This document shows positions 34,122 to 43,000 of a stretch of 47,082 nt of DNA, in pieces. Each line of letters opens with the position of its first letter. Within the stretch, counting starts at the first letter, position 1. The stretch is from Fibrobacterales bacterium (GTDB taxonomy: Bacteria > Fibrobacterota > Fibrobacteria > Fibrobacterales > CADBQJ01): NCBI GenBank assembly GCA_017650365.1, contig JAGCEZ010000030.1, positions 1 to 47,082 of the forward strand, read 5' to 3'. Made by a program: the position numbers and the translations under genes. Below the pieces are notes generated by a model. That model worked only from the letters and a program-made list of their open reading frames with translations. It was not told the DNA's origin and ran no database searches.

Positions 34122-35678
34122 ATGGTCCGCTTTCCGAATCTCCGCGCGGGACTCCTGATCTGCGCCGTCGCCGTCTCGGCGGCGTTCGCGCAGGCGCAGG
34201 ACGCGCCCGCGGCGGTCGACGGCGTCTCCGCCGCCACCGTCGACGGAACCTCCGGCGCCACCGAACAGGCGGCGCCCGAAGCCGCGGCCTCCGCGGCGAT
34301 CCTCGCCCCCAACGAACACCCCGACTTCCCGAACGGCTTCGACCCCGAAAAGGAGTGCAAGTTCGAAGATGCCGGCGCCAAGAAGGGCGAGCGCGTTCCC
34401 CCGTTCGGGCAGATGCTGAAGACCCTGTGGGAGTCCACGGGCCTCTACGCGTTCCTGAACTACGACGACGCCTCGTTCAAGAAGCGCCACGCCTGCAAGA
34501 TCCTGGCCGCCGCCCGCGCCGAGGAGAGCGCCGCCGCCGAGGAGAGCCGCAAGGTCCTCTCCGCCGACTCCGGCATCCTGCCGCAGCACGTCGGCCGCCT
34601 CGTGATGATCCTCGTCAGCTTCGTCCTGCTCTTCCTGGGCATCGCGAAGAAGTTCGAGCCGCTGCTGCTCGTGCCGATCGGCATGGGCGCGCTGCTCTCG
34701 AACGCGCCGCTGGCCGGCATCAACGAACCCGGCGGCATCCTCGACTTCGTCTTCCACGGCGGCATCGAGACCGGCATCTTCCCGCTGATCATCTTCATGG
34801 GCGTCGGCGCCATGACCGACTTCGGACCGCTGATCGCGAACCCCCGCACGCTGCTCCTGGGCGGCGCGGCGCAGTTCGGCATCTTCGGCACCCTCGTCGG
34901 CGCGCTCGCGCTCGGCGAGCTGATCCCCAGCCTGAGCTTCGGCCTGCGCGAAGCCGCCTCCATCGGCATCATCGGCGGCGCCGACGGCCCCACCTCCATC
35001 TACGTCACCAGCAAGCTGGCGCCCGACCTCCTCGGCCCCATCGCCGTGGCGGCCTACTCCTACATGGCGCTCGTCCCGCTGATCCAGCCCCCGATCATGC
35101 GCGCCCTCACCACCGAGAAGGAACGCAAGATCCGCATGGTGCAGCTGCGGCCCGTCTCGCAGCGCGAGAAGATCGTCTTCCCGATCCTCGTCCTCACGCT
35201 CTGCGTGATGCTGCTGCCCAGCGCGGCGCCCCTCATCGGGTTCCTCTGCTTCGGCAACCTCCTCAAGGAGTGCGGCGTCACCAACCGCCTGAGCGACACC
35301 GCGCAGAACGCGCTGATCAACATCACCACGATCTTCCTCGGCCTCGGCGTCGGCTCCAAGCTGGCGGCCGACAAGTTCCTCACGCCCAAGACGCTCGGCA
35401 TCATCGTGCTCGGGCTGCTCGCCTTCTCGGTGGGCTCGGCGATGGGCGTGCTGATGGCCAAGCTGATGAACAAGCTGAGCAAGACGCCGGTCAATCCGCT
35501 GATCGGATCCGCGGGCGTGTCGGCCGTTCCGATGGCCGCGCGCGTCTCGCAGGCGGAGGGCCAAAAGGCCGACCCCGGCAACTTCCTGCTGATGCACGCC
35601 ATGGGGCCCAACGTGGCCGGCGTCATCGGCTCGGGCGTCGCCGCGGGCGTGCTCCTCGCCGTCTTCGGGGCGTTCTGA
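34122..35678 (+). CDS. oadB: Na+-pumping decarboxylase beta subunit (OadB) with N-terminal extension
   Basis: A 518-residue membrane protein that decarboxylates carboxybiotin on OadA and exports Na+. The core (about 150-518) has around nine helices and the signature [19 protein letters not shown], whose Asp binds Na+. OadB/GcdB/MmdB proteins are usually 375-430 residues. Here about 120-150 extra N-terminal residues include a signal-like hydrophobic segment (10-25, [16 protein letters not shown]), an Ala/Thr-rich stretch and a charged helical part ([17 protein letters not shown]). The ATG is 4 nt after the oadA stop. A strong terminator follows at 35711-35740. Confidence 0.9.
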   Translation: MVRFPNLRAGLLICAVAVSAAFAQAQDAPAAVDGVSAATVDGTSGATEQAAPEAAASAAILAPNEHPDFPNGFDPEKECKFEDAGAKKGERVPPFGQMLKTLWESTGLYAFLNYDDASFKKRHACKILAAARAEESAAAEESRKVLSADSGILPQHVGRLVMILVSFVLLFLGIAKKFEPLLLVPIGMGALLSNAPLAGINEPGGILDFVFHGGIETGIFPLIIFMGVGAMTDFGPLIANPRTLLLGGAAQFGIFGTLVGALALGELIPSLSFGLREAASIGIIGGADGPTSIYVTSKLAPDLLGPIAVAAYSYMALVPLIQPPIMRALTTEKERKIRMVQLRPVSQREKIVFPILVLTLCVMLLPSAAPLIGFLCFGNLLKECGVTNRLSDTAQNALINITTIFLGLGVGSKLAADKFLTPKTLGIIVLGLLAFSVGSAMGVLMAKLMNKLSKTPVNPLIGSAGVSAVPMAARVSQAEGQKADPGNFLLMHAMGPNVAGVIGSGVAAGVLLAVFGAF

Positions 35679-35710
35679 CCGAACCGCCGGCCAGGTTCCA
35701 AGACCAACGG

Positions 35711-35740
35711 AAAGCCTCTCGAAAGAGAGGCTTTTTCGTT
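35711..35740 (+). terminator. Intrinsic terminator of the oad operon
   Basis: AAAGCCTCTC, loop GAAA, GAGAGGCTTT forms a perfect 10-bp stem with a tetraloop, followed by TTCGTT. It lies 33 nt after the oadB stop. Confidence 0.9.
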
Positions 35741-35785
35741 CGCGCGATTTTCGGAAAAACAGTTCTTTTCAAGAACCGATTTGAC

Positions 35786-35793
35786 TATTTTTC
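35786..35793 (+). promoter_or_regulatory. Lipoprotein promoter, TAnnTTTC element
   Basis: CTATTTTTC matches CTAnnTTTS. A start near 35798 gives a leader of about 38 nt with AAGGAGAG (35822-35829) before the ATG at 35836. A short inverted repeat (GTTCTT-TTC-AAGAAC, about 35762-35776) lies just upstream and could be an operator. Confidence 0.5.
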
Positions 35794-35835
35794 GGCCCCG
35801 TTCCGCGAATCCGCGCAACCCCAAGGAGAGAAGAG

Positions 35836-37170
35836 ATGACGAAGAAGATTTCCGTTCTGGCGACGCTGTGCCTGCTGCTCGGCTGCCTGGCCGCCTGCGG
35901 CGACTCCACCGGAACTTCCGGCGGGCACGATCCGGAATCCGGCGAATCCTCCAGCTCCAACGGCGTCGGCGGCTCCTCGAGCTCGGGCGGTTCCGGAAAC
36001 GGGGCGTCTTCCGTTTCGTACGGCTCCGAAGGCTGGTCGATGGACATCCGGTTCGCGTTCGAAGGCGACCGGTATCTGGTGACGATCGCCCAGGCGTATC
36101 CGATCGTCGGCAATGACGAGGACAACCACGTGCTGACCCTTGTCAGGGGGAACAGGTCCGAAGACTGCGTCGTCTCCGGGAACGACGTCTCCTGGCGCGT
36201 CGTCGAGCGCGAGGGCCGCGCGCTTCGATCCGAGTACGGGTTCGGGACGCTGACGGCGGCCGAAGAGGCGTTCGTGCGCGACACGCTCCGCCTTCCGGTC
36301 GTGGACGGCGTCTATCTCCGGCTTTTCGCCGAAGGGGACGAGCTGCCGGCGGCGCTCGTCGGCGGCGATTCGTCCTCCCTTTCCGGAACCTGGTACGCCA
36401 CGCAGTGCGCCGTCCGCGACGGAGCGCTGGACTGCGACCACGCCCGGCTGACCGCGGGATACGGCCCGGACACGACCGCCTCGGCGAGCTACGTGTTTTC
36501 CGACCGTTCGATGTCGGTGACGGCGGTCGTCGGCGTGAACAGGAACGACGCGTTCGCCTTCCGCCCCTTCGATTCCTGGTTCATGGAAATCCTGTACAGC
36601 GCCTTGTCGGGCTATTATTCGTGGCTTGAAGAGTTGCTCTCGCCGGCGGAACTTTTCGGCGACGACGCCGAGGACGTCGCCGAAGCCGCGGCGGATCTGG
36701 GCGTCTCGGTTCTGTCGCGGACGGAAAACGCGCAGACGTTCGTCCTGGGCGGCAGGGAGTACCGGATGGTCGTCGACTCGGCTCGGGAGACGCTCAACGA
36801 GAAGGGAACGGGTTTCGAGATGGTCGTTGGCGTCGAGGTTTCTTCCGGCGGGGTCGCCTGCCGCTATGCGGGCTGGGAGAACGAAACCGTCGACAGGGAA
36901 AGCTGCAAGGCGGAGAACATCGGCCTGTTCGACGGCTACACGACGAAAGACGACGACGGTTCCACGGTCTTCTACGCGGAAAGCATGGTCCGGGACAACG
37001 CCGAGGAATTCCTGGCCTGCATCAAAAGCATCGCGCCGCAGGACGTCTCGCCCGCGCCAGCCGGGGCCGTCGCCCCTCCGCCCGCTCGAGACGGTCGCGC
37101 GAAGGCCTCCCTCCGAAAGTCCAGGAGCCTCGGACTGTCCTTCTTCCACGCACTAATCCCTGATCCCTAA
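35836..37170 (+). CDS. Hypothetical lipoprotein with Ser/Gly linker
   Basis: A 444-residue lipoprotein. The lipobox is LAAC (C21), followed by GDSTGTSGG and a Ser/Gly-rich linker up to about residue 58, the same style as the GH18 lipoprotein in this window. The mature domain (about 60-400) is beta-rich with Tyr/Trp/Asp; no family was recognised. Paired Cys (ATQCAVRDGALDCDH and GVACRYAG...ESCKAE) may form disulphides. The last 45 residues after LACIKSIAP are Pro/Ala/Arg-rich and unlike the rest, and run into a short heptamer repeat, so the natural C-terminus may lie earlier (possible frameshift or decayed stop). Confidence 0.7.
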   Translation: MTKKISVLATLCLLLGCLAACGDSTGTSGGHDPESGESSSSNGVGGSSSSGGSGNGASSVSYGSEGWSMDIRFAFEGDRYLVTIAQAYPIVGNDEDNHVLTLVRGNRSEDCVVSGNDVSWRVVEREGRALRSEYGFGTLTAAEEAFVRDTLRLPVVDGVYLRLFAEGDELPAALVGGDSSSLSGTWYATQCAVRDGALDCDHARLTAGYGPDTTASASYVFSDRSMSVTAVVGVNRNDAFAFRPFDSWFMEILYSALSGYYSWLEELLSPAELFGDDAEDVAEAAADLGVSVLSRTENAQTFVLGGREYRMVVDSARETLNEKGTGFEMVVGVEVSSGGVACRYAGWENETVDRESCKAENIGLFDGYTTKDDDGSTVFYAESMVRDNAEEFLACIKSIAPQDVSPAPAGAVAPPPARDGRAKASLRKSRSLGLSFFHALIPDP

Positions 37171-37181
37171 TCGCTAATTTA
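37154..37181. repeat. Short heptamer repeat TAATCCC-like
   Basis: Four consecutive 7-bp units: TAATCCC, TGATCCC, TAATCGC, TAATTTA. The repeat spans the stop codon of the lipoprotein gene, and its last unit supplies the promoter-like TAATTTAT before the ogt ATG. Confidence 0.6.
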
Positions 37182-37182
37182 T
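37175..37182 (+). promoter_or_regulatory. Possible ogt promoter, leaderless arrangement
   Basis: CTAATTTAT lies 4 nt (CCCC) before the ATG at 37187. The first six bases fit CTAnnTT; the last two do not (AT for TG/TC). The CCCC gap cannot be a Shine-Dalgarno. Confidence 0.4.
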
Positions 37183-37186
37183 CCCC

Positions 37187-37678
37187 ATGGTGTTCGGACG
37201 ATTGTACGCCACGCCCGAGGGGCTGAACGATTTGTGGGCGGTGAGCGACGGCGAGGCGCTGGTGGGGTTGCGCTTTGTCTCTCCGGCGGAGGCGGCGCGG
37301 TTGCGCGGGGGTGGCGATGTGCCGGTTTTCCGCGAAGTGGAGCGGTGGCTGGACTGCTATTTCGCGGGGCGCGATCCGGGTTTTGTTCCGGCCTGCCGGT
37401 TTTCGGGGCTTTCGCCTTTTGGCGCGGCGGTGATCCGCGAATTGTTTGGCGTTCCGTTTGGCGAGACGATCTGCTACGGCGAGCTGGCGGAGCGCGTGGC
37501 GCGGCGAACGGGCGGTCGCCCTTGCGCGCGGGCTGTGGGGCAGGCTTTGGGATGCAATCCGATTTGCGTGATCGCGCCCTGTCATCGGGTGGTCGGGGCG
37601 CGCGGGAGCCTGGGCGGCTATAGCGGCGGCGTGGGGAACAAGCGGGCGCTGCTCGCGTTGGAGGCTAAAGCGCCCTGA
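37187..37678 (+). CDS. ogt: Methylated-DNA--protein-cysteine methyltransferase (O6-alkylguanine repair)
   Basis: A 163-residue Ogt/AGT suicide enzyme that moves the alkyl group from O6-alkylguanine to its own Cys. The acceptor is C132 in IAPCHRVVG; the GETICYGELAERVA segment and the RAVGQALGCNPI helix (arginine finger) are conserved. The N-terminal domain is short. The gene uses noticeably more T-ending codons (TTT, GTT, TTG) than its neighbours, which may signal recent transfer or weak codon selection. No Shine-Dalgarno; a leaderless start is suggested by TAATTTAT at 37175. Confidence 0.93.
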   Translation: MVFGRLYATPEGLNDLWAVSDGEALVGLRFVSPAEAARLRGGGDVPVFREVERWLDCYFAGRDPGFVPACRFSGLSPFGAAVIRELFGVPFGETICYGELAERVARRTGGRPCARAVGQALGCNPICVIAPCHRVVGARGSLGGYSGGVGNKRALLALEAKAP

Positions 37679-37716
37679 TTTCGGTAGATGTCCCGTCGCT
37701 TTCGCCGAAACGAGTA

Positions 37717-37724
37717 TAGATTTG
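37717..37724 (+). promoter_or_regulatory. Lipoprotein promoter, TAnnTTTG element
   Basis: TAGATTTG is an exact TAnnTTTG match and identical to the rapA element. A start near 37729 gives a leader of about 24 nt with AAAGGG (37739-37744) before the ATG at 37753. Confidence 0.5.
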
Positions 37725-37752
37725 AAACAGGAACTTCGAAAGGGATGTGCCT

Positions 37753-38721
37753 ATGAAGAACATGACCAGAACCGCGATGACGTTCTGCTGTGCCGCGTTG
37801 CTCGCGCTCGGCGCGTCCGCCTGTTCCTACGACGGGACCACGGGCCCGGGCGGAAGTGAAGAGGCGAACCTCTCTTCGGACGCCGGCGGCTCGAGCGATT
37901 CGGGCTCCTCGTCGGAAGGAACGAGCGGCGAGGGCGGTTCGGAAAAGGTCTCGTCTTCGTCCTCGTTCTATTACTCGTACTCCGGACCGACATGTTGCGG
38001 GAAAGACGCGCTCTACCCCTTTGAATTCGACCCTTACAGAGGCTTTCCCCACAACAGCGCAATGTTCGTCGACGATTCGCGCCGCGAAGATTCCGCATCG
38101 GCGGAAACCGCGCTGTACCACGCCGAAGATGGCAACTACTACCCCGCCGCCCAAGGCTGGACGGAAGGTTGCGGCTGGGAATGTCCCGAGGGCGGCCTCG
38201 TCGAGGAACCCGAAGGCAGCGGCAACTGGGTCTCGCCCTGCTACTGGGGCTGGAACGACGGCGACATGTTCACCGACAGCTCCGCCAAGGTCGGCGTGAA
38301 ACTGAAGAAGTTCGTCGACGAAGCCGGCTGGGGCCATGTCAACGGAGGCTTCATCTACATTCTCGACGGTTGGAACTTCTCGTACGCGGAACCCGTCGAC
38401 ATCGGCTACGAGCTCATCGTCGAAGTGAAGGCCAAGGCCGGCATGCCGGTCAAGATCTACGGTTGGGACAAGGTCGCGTACAACGACTCCACTGAAGGCC
38501 TGCCGAAGTACGGGTTCGCCGGCACCGGCGCCTGGCAGAGGGTGATTGTGCCCGTGGACTCCATCAGACCCCGAAACGGGGCGACCAACACGTTCGACCC
38601 CGCCCATGTGCTCGCCATCGGCCTTCAATACGAACTCTCCGCAACGGTGCCGGGGCAGGCCTGCGATTTGTGCAGCGACGAGATCATCGATCTCGAATGG
38701 CGCTTGCTGTGGAGATGGTAG
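37753..38721 (+). CDS. Hypothetical lipoprotein with carbohydrate-binding-like C-terminal domain
   Basis: A 322-residue lipoprotein with lipobox GASAC (C24) and a Ser/Gly/Glu-rich linker (about 25-75) ending in a Ser/Tyr stretch. The mature part is aromatic- and Asp-rich, with two Cys clusters (PTCCGKD and CGWECPEG...SPCYWGW). The C-terminal half (about 165-322) looks like a beta-sandwich: WNFSYAEPVDIGYELIVEVK and GAWQRVIVPVDSI resemble carbohydrate-binding modules, but the family was not identified. Surface binding of plant glycans is plausible in a fibre-degrader. The ATG at 37753 is preferred over a GTG two codons upstream because of its AAAGGG spacing. Confidence 0.7.
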   Translation: MKNMTRTAMTFCCAALLALGASACSYDGTTGPGGSEEANLSSDAGGSSDSGSSSEGTSGEGGSEKVSSSSSFYYSYSGPTCCGKDALYPFEFDPYRGFPHNSAMFVDDSRREDSASAETALYHAEDGNYYPAAQGWTEGCGWECPEGGLVEEPEGSGNWVSPCYWGWNDGDMFTDSSAKVGVKLKKFVDEAGWGHVNGGFIYILDGWNFSYAEPVDIGYELIVEVKAKAGMPVKIYGWDKVAYNDSTEGLPKYGFAGTGAWQRVIVPVDSIRPRNGATNTFDPAHVLAIGLQYELSATVPGQACDLCSDEIIDLEWRLLWRW

Positions 38722-38734
38722 ACTGGCGACAGGC

Positions 38735-38742
38735 TATCTTTC
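38735..38742 (+). promoter_or_regulatory. Promoter element of small unknown gene, leaderless arrangement
   Basis: CTATCTTTC followed by 4 nt (GGAC) and the ATG at 38747; matches CTAnnTTTS exactly. It lies 13 nt after the stop of the preceding lipoprotein gene. Confidence 0.55.
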
Positions 38743-38746
38743 GGAC

Positions 38747-39157
38747 ATGGACGCGCTGAACATCCGACTCCTCCTCGACGACTCCACCCCCATCGCCCCC
38801 GACGACGCGGGCGGCTGCGTCCTGATCGAGGGGCGCGGGCGCGAGGCCCGCTCCGACTATTGCCAGGTGGACCGCTGGCTCTTGGAGCTGGTCGACGGAA
38901 TCTCGGAGTTCCAGACCGCGCTCGAAGAGTGCTGGGTCGACTTCGCCGCGGACGGCTCGGAGATGCGGCTCTCGCGCGAAGGCGCCGTGACGAAGGCCGA
39001 ATACCGCGGCGCGTCGTGGACCGTCCCGCAGGACGAGTTCGTCGCGGCCGCGAAGGGCGCCGCGGAGGAGCTGGTCAAGGCGTTCGCCGGGTTCAGGCCG
39101 TTCGTTCCGGGGAGCCCTCTCGCCCGTCTCGAGGAGTGGCTTTCCCTCCAAGGGTGA
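38747..39157 (+). CDS. Hypothetical protein, convergent with rsmA
   Basis: A 136-residue acidic soluble protein of unknown family. It has an N-terminal beta-rich half (LNIRLLLDDSTPIAP, then CVLIEGRGREARSDYCQVDRWL), a WVDFAADGSEMRLSREG hairpin and a C-terminal helix (FVAAAKGAAEELVKAFAGF). No signal peptide. Supported as real by a well-placed CTATCTTTC element 4 nt before the ATG and by sustained coding-like composition. Its last 65 bp overlap the end of convergent rsmA. Confidence 0.65.
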   Translation: MDALNIRLLLDDSTPIAPDDAGGCVLIEGRGREARSDYCQVDRWLLELVDGISEFQTALEECWVDFAADGSEMRLSREGAVTKAEYRGASWTVPQDEFVAAAKGAAEELVKAFAGFRPFVPGSPLARLEEWLSLQG

Positions 39158-39962
39158 CGCCGGAGGGCAGCCCGAGGATTCCGTACAGCTCGAACAGCCG
39201 GTCGGCCGAGAGCGCCTCGGCCCGGATCTTCTCGTCCGCGCCGATCGCCGCGAGCGCCGCCCGCACCGCGTTCCGGTCGTAGGCGGCCTCCAGCGCGTTG
39301 TAGAGCATCTTCCGCTTCTGCGCGAAGCAGAGCGTCGCGAACGCGTAGAAGTCGCGGCCCGCGGGCAGCGGGTTCTCGCGCTCCTCGATCAGCACGGTGG
39401 CCGACATCACCTTGGGCACGGGCTTGAAGTTCGCGGGCTCGATGCGCCGCAGGATGCGCGCCTTCCCCGCGCTCTGGAGCAGCACCGAGAGGTACCCGAA
39501 GTCCTTCCCGCCGGGCTCGGCGCAGAGCCGCTTCGCCACCTCCAGCTGGACCATCGCCATCACGCCCCTGACGCGCGGCAGCCGGGGCAGCAGGCTCGTG
39601 AGGATCGGGGTGGCGCAGTTGTAGGGGAGGTTCCCGACGATCCAGGGCTTCGAGTCCGGCTCCTCGTCCAGGTAGGCGTCCGTGTCGTACTTGAGGAAGT
39701 CGCTCCGCTCGATGCGCAGGTGGCCGGGCAGGTCGCCGCGGGCCTTGCGGATGCGGAGGTAGGAGACGCAGTCGGGGTCCACCTCCACGGCCGTGACGCG
39801 GGCCCCCGTGGCCAGGAGCTCCTTGGTCAGGGCGCCGTGGCCCGGCCCGATCTCGAGCACCCGTTCGTCCGGGGCGATGGGGACGTCGCGGACGATCGCC
39901 CTGATCACGGCGTCGTTGCGGAGGAAATTCTGGCCGAAATGGCGTCTGCGGTCGCGGTCCAT
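39093..39962 (-). CDS. rsmA: 16S rRNA (adenine1518/1519-N6)-dimethyltransferase RsmA (KsgA)
   Basis: A 289-residue methyltransferase that dimethylates A1518 and A1519 of 16S rRNA late in 30S assembly. Motifs: the N-terminal RRRHFGQNFLRND, SAM-binding VLEIGPGHGALTKEL, acidic VEVDPDCV, catalytic NLPYNCATPILTSLL and the PVPKVMSATVLI segment. The C-terminus has about 20 extra residues (after ELYGILGLPSG) encoded where it overlaps the convergent small gene by 65 bp. CTATTTTTG lies 4 nt before the ATG, so a leaderless mRNA is predicted. Confidence 0.95.
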   Translation of the reverse strand: MDRDRRRHFGQNFLRNDAVIRAIVRDVPIAPDERVLEIGPGHGALTKELLATGARVTAVEVDPDCVSYLRIRKARGDLPGHLRIERSDFLKYDTDAYLDEEPDSKPWIVGNLPYNCATPILTSLLPRLPRVRGVMAMVQLEVAKRLCAEPGGKDFGYLSVLLQSAGKARILRRIEPANFKPVPKVMSATVLIEERENPLPAGRDFYAFATLCFAQKRKMLYNALEAAYDRNAVRAALAAIGADEKIRAEALSADRLFELYGILGLPSGVTLGGKATPRDGREGSPERTA

Positions 39963-39966
39963 GGCC

Positions 39967-39974
39967 CAAAAATA
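39967..39974 (-). promoter_or_regulatory. rsmA promoter element, leaderless arrangement
   Basis: CTATTTTTG on the minus strand is an exact CTAnnTTTG match; 4 nt (39963-39966) separate it from the ATG at 39960-39962. Confidence 0.6.
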
Positions 39975-40058
39975 GCCACCCGGGCGGACCTCCGGGCCTT
40001 CCGGCGGGCGGGGGCTGGGCGGACCTATTCTATCTACTTATATTGAAAGCCTCAAAAG

Positions 40059-43000
40059 ATGAAGAGGCGAATCCGAAATCCTCGGGGCCTGTTTGCGTTC
40101 TGTTGCCTTCTGGCCGGAGCGCTCGCGCCCGCGTTCGCCCAGGACGCGGCGGAGGTCGACCTCGAGGACGCGGACCTTTCGCGCATCAACGTGGAGGGGC
40201 TCCCCGGTCCGGCCGACCTCTCCTACCTCGGGCTTCCCGGCCAGGCCTCGCCCCTGGACCACATGCTCCCCGCGCAGGGCGTGGACGAGGGGAAGGGGAT
40301 CCTGAAGGTCCCGCCGAACGCGACCTCCTACGACCACAGGGTGGACTACCAGTCGCGCCAGGTGGAGGTGACGAAGAAGGTGCGCAACCTCCGCTCGGGC
40401 AAGGAGACCCCGCTCTGGACCGGGACCTTCGGCGACCTCGGCGACTACGCGATCAAGATGAACGAGCTGGCGCTGCGCAGGCTCTGGCTGAGCTCGCTGG
40501 TCGGGCAGGAGAAGTCCGACGCGCCCGACGAGGAGTCGACCTACGACCTCGACATCCCGATCAAGCTGCCGGCGTGGCTGAAGAAGTTCGAGCTCGACAA
40601 GCCGAAGCTGGAGCTGGAGGGGAGCATGGTCTTCTCGGTCAGCGGGCGCGGCAAGAAGATCTCCGGCTCGCCCTCGACCAGCCTCTGGCCCGGGTTCACG
40701 CCCGACTTCGAGCCGTCGATGCGCGTGAAGGGGCGCGTGGGGCGCTACATCACCATCGAGGTGGCGACCTCCGACGAGTTCTCGATCCGCAACGACGTCA
40801 AGGTCCACTACGGCGAGTCGAAGCCCGGCGAGTTCGAGGACCACATCCTGCAGGAGGTCGAGGCGGGCAACACCTCGCTCTCGCTCCCCGGCACCGAGCT
40901 GACCGGCTACTCCGAGAACCACAAGGGGCTCTTCGGCGTGAAGTCGCGCTGGAAGATCGGGCCCGTGGACGTGACGGCCATCGCCTCGCAGGAGGGCGGC
41001 TCGCAGGAGAACTACACCATCAATCCGCAGTCCACGACGTCGGAGTACACGATCCGCGACAAGGACTTCGTCGCCTACAAGCACTACTTCCTCACGCGGA
41101 GCGACCGCGACGAGTGGGTCAAGGCCGCCGTGAAGAACCGCAAGCCGACCACCGACAACAAGCCGGGGCTGGTGCTCTACACGATCGCGAACGCGACGTC
41201 CGCCGCCAAGAGCGGGAACGTGGTGCGCGAGGTGACCGCCGTCTACTGGGACGCGAACGGCAGGCGGCAGACCTACCGCACGAACATGACGCTGCGCAAG
41301 ATGCAGGGCGGCACGGGCGCCGCGCGCAGCGGGCAGGAGTGGACCTGGGACCCCGAGCGGCGCACGGTGACGCTGCTGCGCGGATCGCGCGACGGGTTCT
41401 ACGCGGCCACGTGGAGCACGCCCGACGGGCTCTCGGTCGGCGGGGCGGGGATCAGCAACGGCGGCACGGTCGTGGTCTTCAAGACCGAGCGCGACGAGAT
41501 CGACGTCCTGCAGGAGCTGATGCAGCGCAACCGGTACAACGTGGGGAGCGGCGCGAAGCAGTCGGGCTTCACGATGCGCGTGGTCAACGCCAAGGGGGCC
41601 TCGTCGAACCAGCGGGGCGTGGCGAACGTCACGCTCCTGGGGCTGGCCGACGAGGACGGCAAGCTCTACCGCAGCGACCGCGAGATCTTCACGGACGACG
41701 GCGAGCTGGTCATGCCGTGCCGCCCGGACCCGCCGCATCCCGACTCGTCGCGCGGCGTGCCCGCGGACTGGGCGGAGCGCGTCTGCCTGGAGCCCTTCCT
41801 CGCGCTCGACACGGCGAGCGCGGAGATCTACTCCGCGAAGGTCCGCAACATCTCGCGCGCGGAGTCGCGGTACAGCTTCGCGGGGACGGCGAAGCGGAGG
41901 CAGACGACGCTGCGCGTGAGCGAGAGCCAGTCGGTCTCGTCGGGCGGCTGCGTGGACATCGCCGAAGGGTCCGAAAAGCTGAAGATCGGCTCGACCACGC
42001 TGCAGCGCGGCATCGACTACGAGGTGGTCTACGAGCTGGGGCAGATCGAGCTGATCTCCGAGCGCGCCAAGGACCCGAACTCCGAGATCACGGTCTCGTA
42101 CGAGTGCGAGCCGCTCTTCCGCATCGAGAACAAGTTCCTCTTCGGCGTGCGCGGCGAGCTGCCGTTCAAGAAGCTCGGCGAGGGGAGCCTCTTCGGCGTC
42201 ACGTTCCTCTACCGCAGCCAGAACACGTCGGAGAACACGCCGCACTACGGGCGCGAGCCCTTCAGCAGCATGCTCTGGGGCGCGAACCTCCGCCTGACCG
42301 ACGGCGCGCGCTGGATGGACGTCTTCACCAACGGGATACCGTTCATCGACACGAAGAAGAGCTCCCGCTGGCTCTTCGAGGCGGAGATCGCCCGCTCCTA
42401 CCACAACCCGAACACCAAGGGGAGCGCGCTCCTCGACGACTTCGAGTCCAGCCGCCGCGAACTCCCCTTCCCGCTGCGCCGCACCGCGTGGAAGCAGGCC
42501 TCGCCGCCCGGCGGCGCGCGCTCCTACCTCCGCGACGAGGCGACCGACTGGCGGCACATGGGCGGGTTCGTCTGGCACTCCAACACCACGATCGACTTCA
42601 GCCGGATCTACGGGAACACCGGGTCGTCCTCCACCGACCGCCAGGACGTGAGCGTCCTCCAGTTCAACCTCGCCGCGAACGACAACCTCCAGGGCCGCTC
42701 CTGGGGCGGCGTGATGCGCGCGAACTCCGACTACTACGCCGACATGGGCACCTACCGCTATCTCGAGGTCGTCGTCCGCGGCTCGCAGGGCGCGCTCTAC
42801 GTGGACCTCGGGCGCGTCTCCGAGGACGTCTCGATCAACGGCGAGGAGCCCAACGGCAGGCTCGACTCCGAAGGCAACCTCTACACCGGCACGCAGGAGC
42901 ACGACTACGGCCTCGACGGCGTTCCCTCGTCGCAGGAGACCGCGACCCGCTGGGAGTGCAACGGCGCGGGCTGCACGGGCTTCGCGGTCTCGGGCACGAA

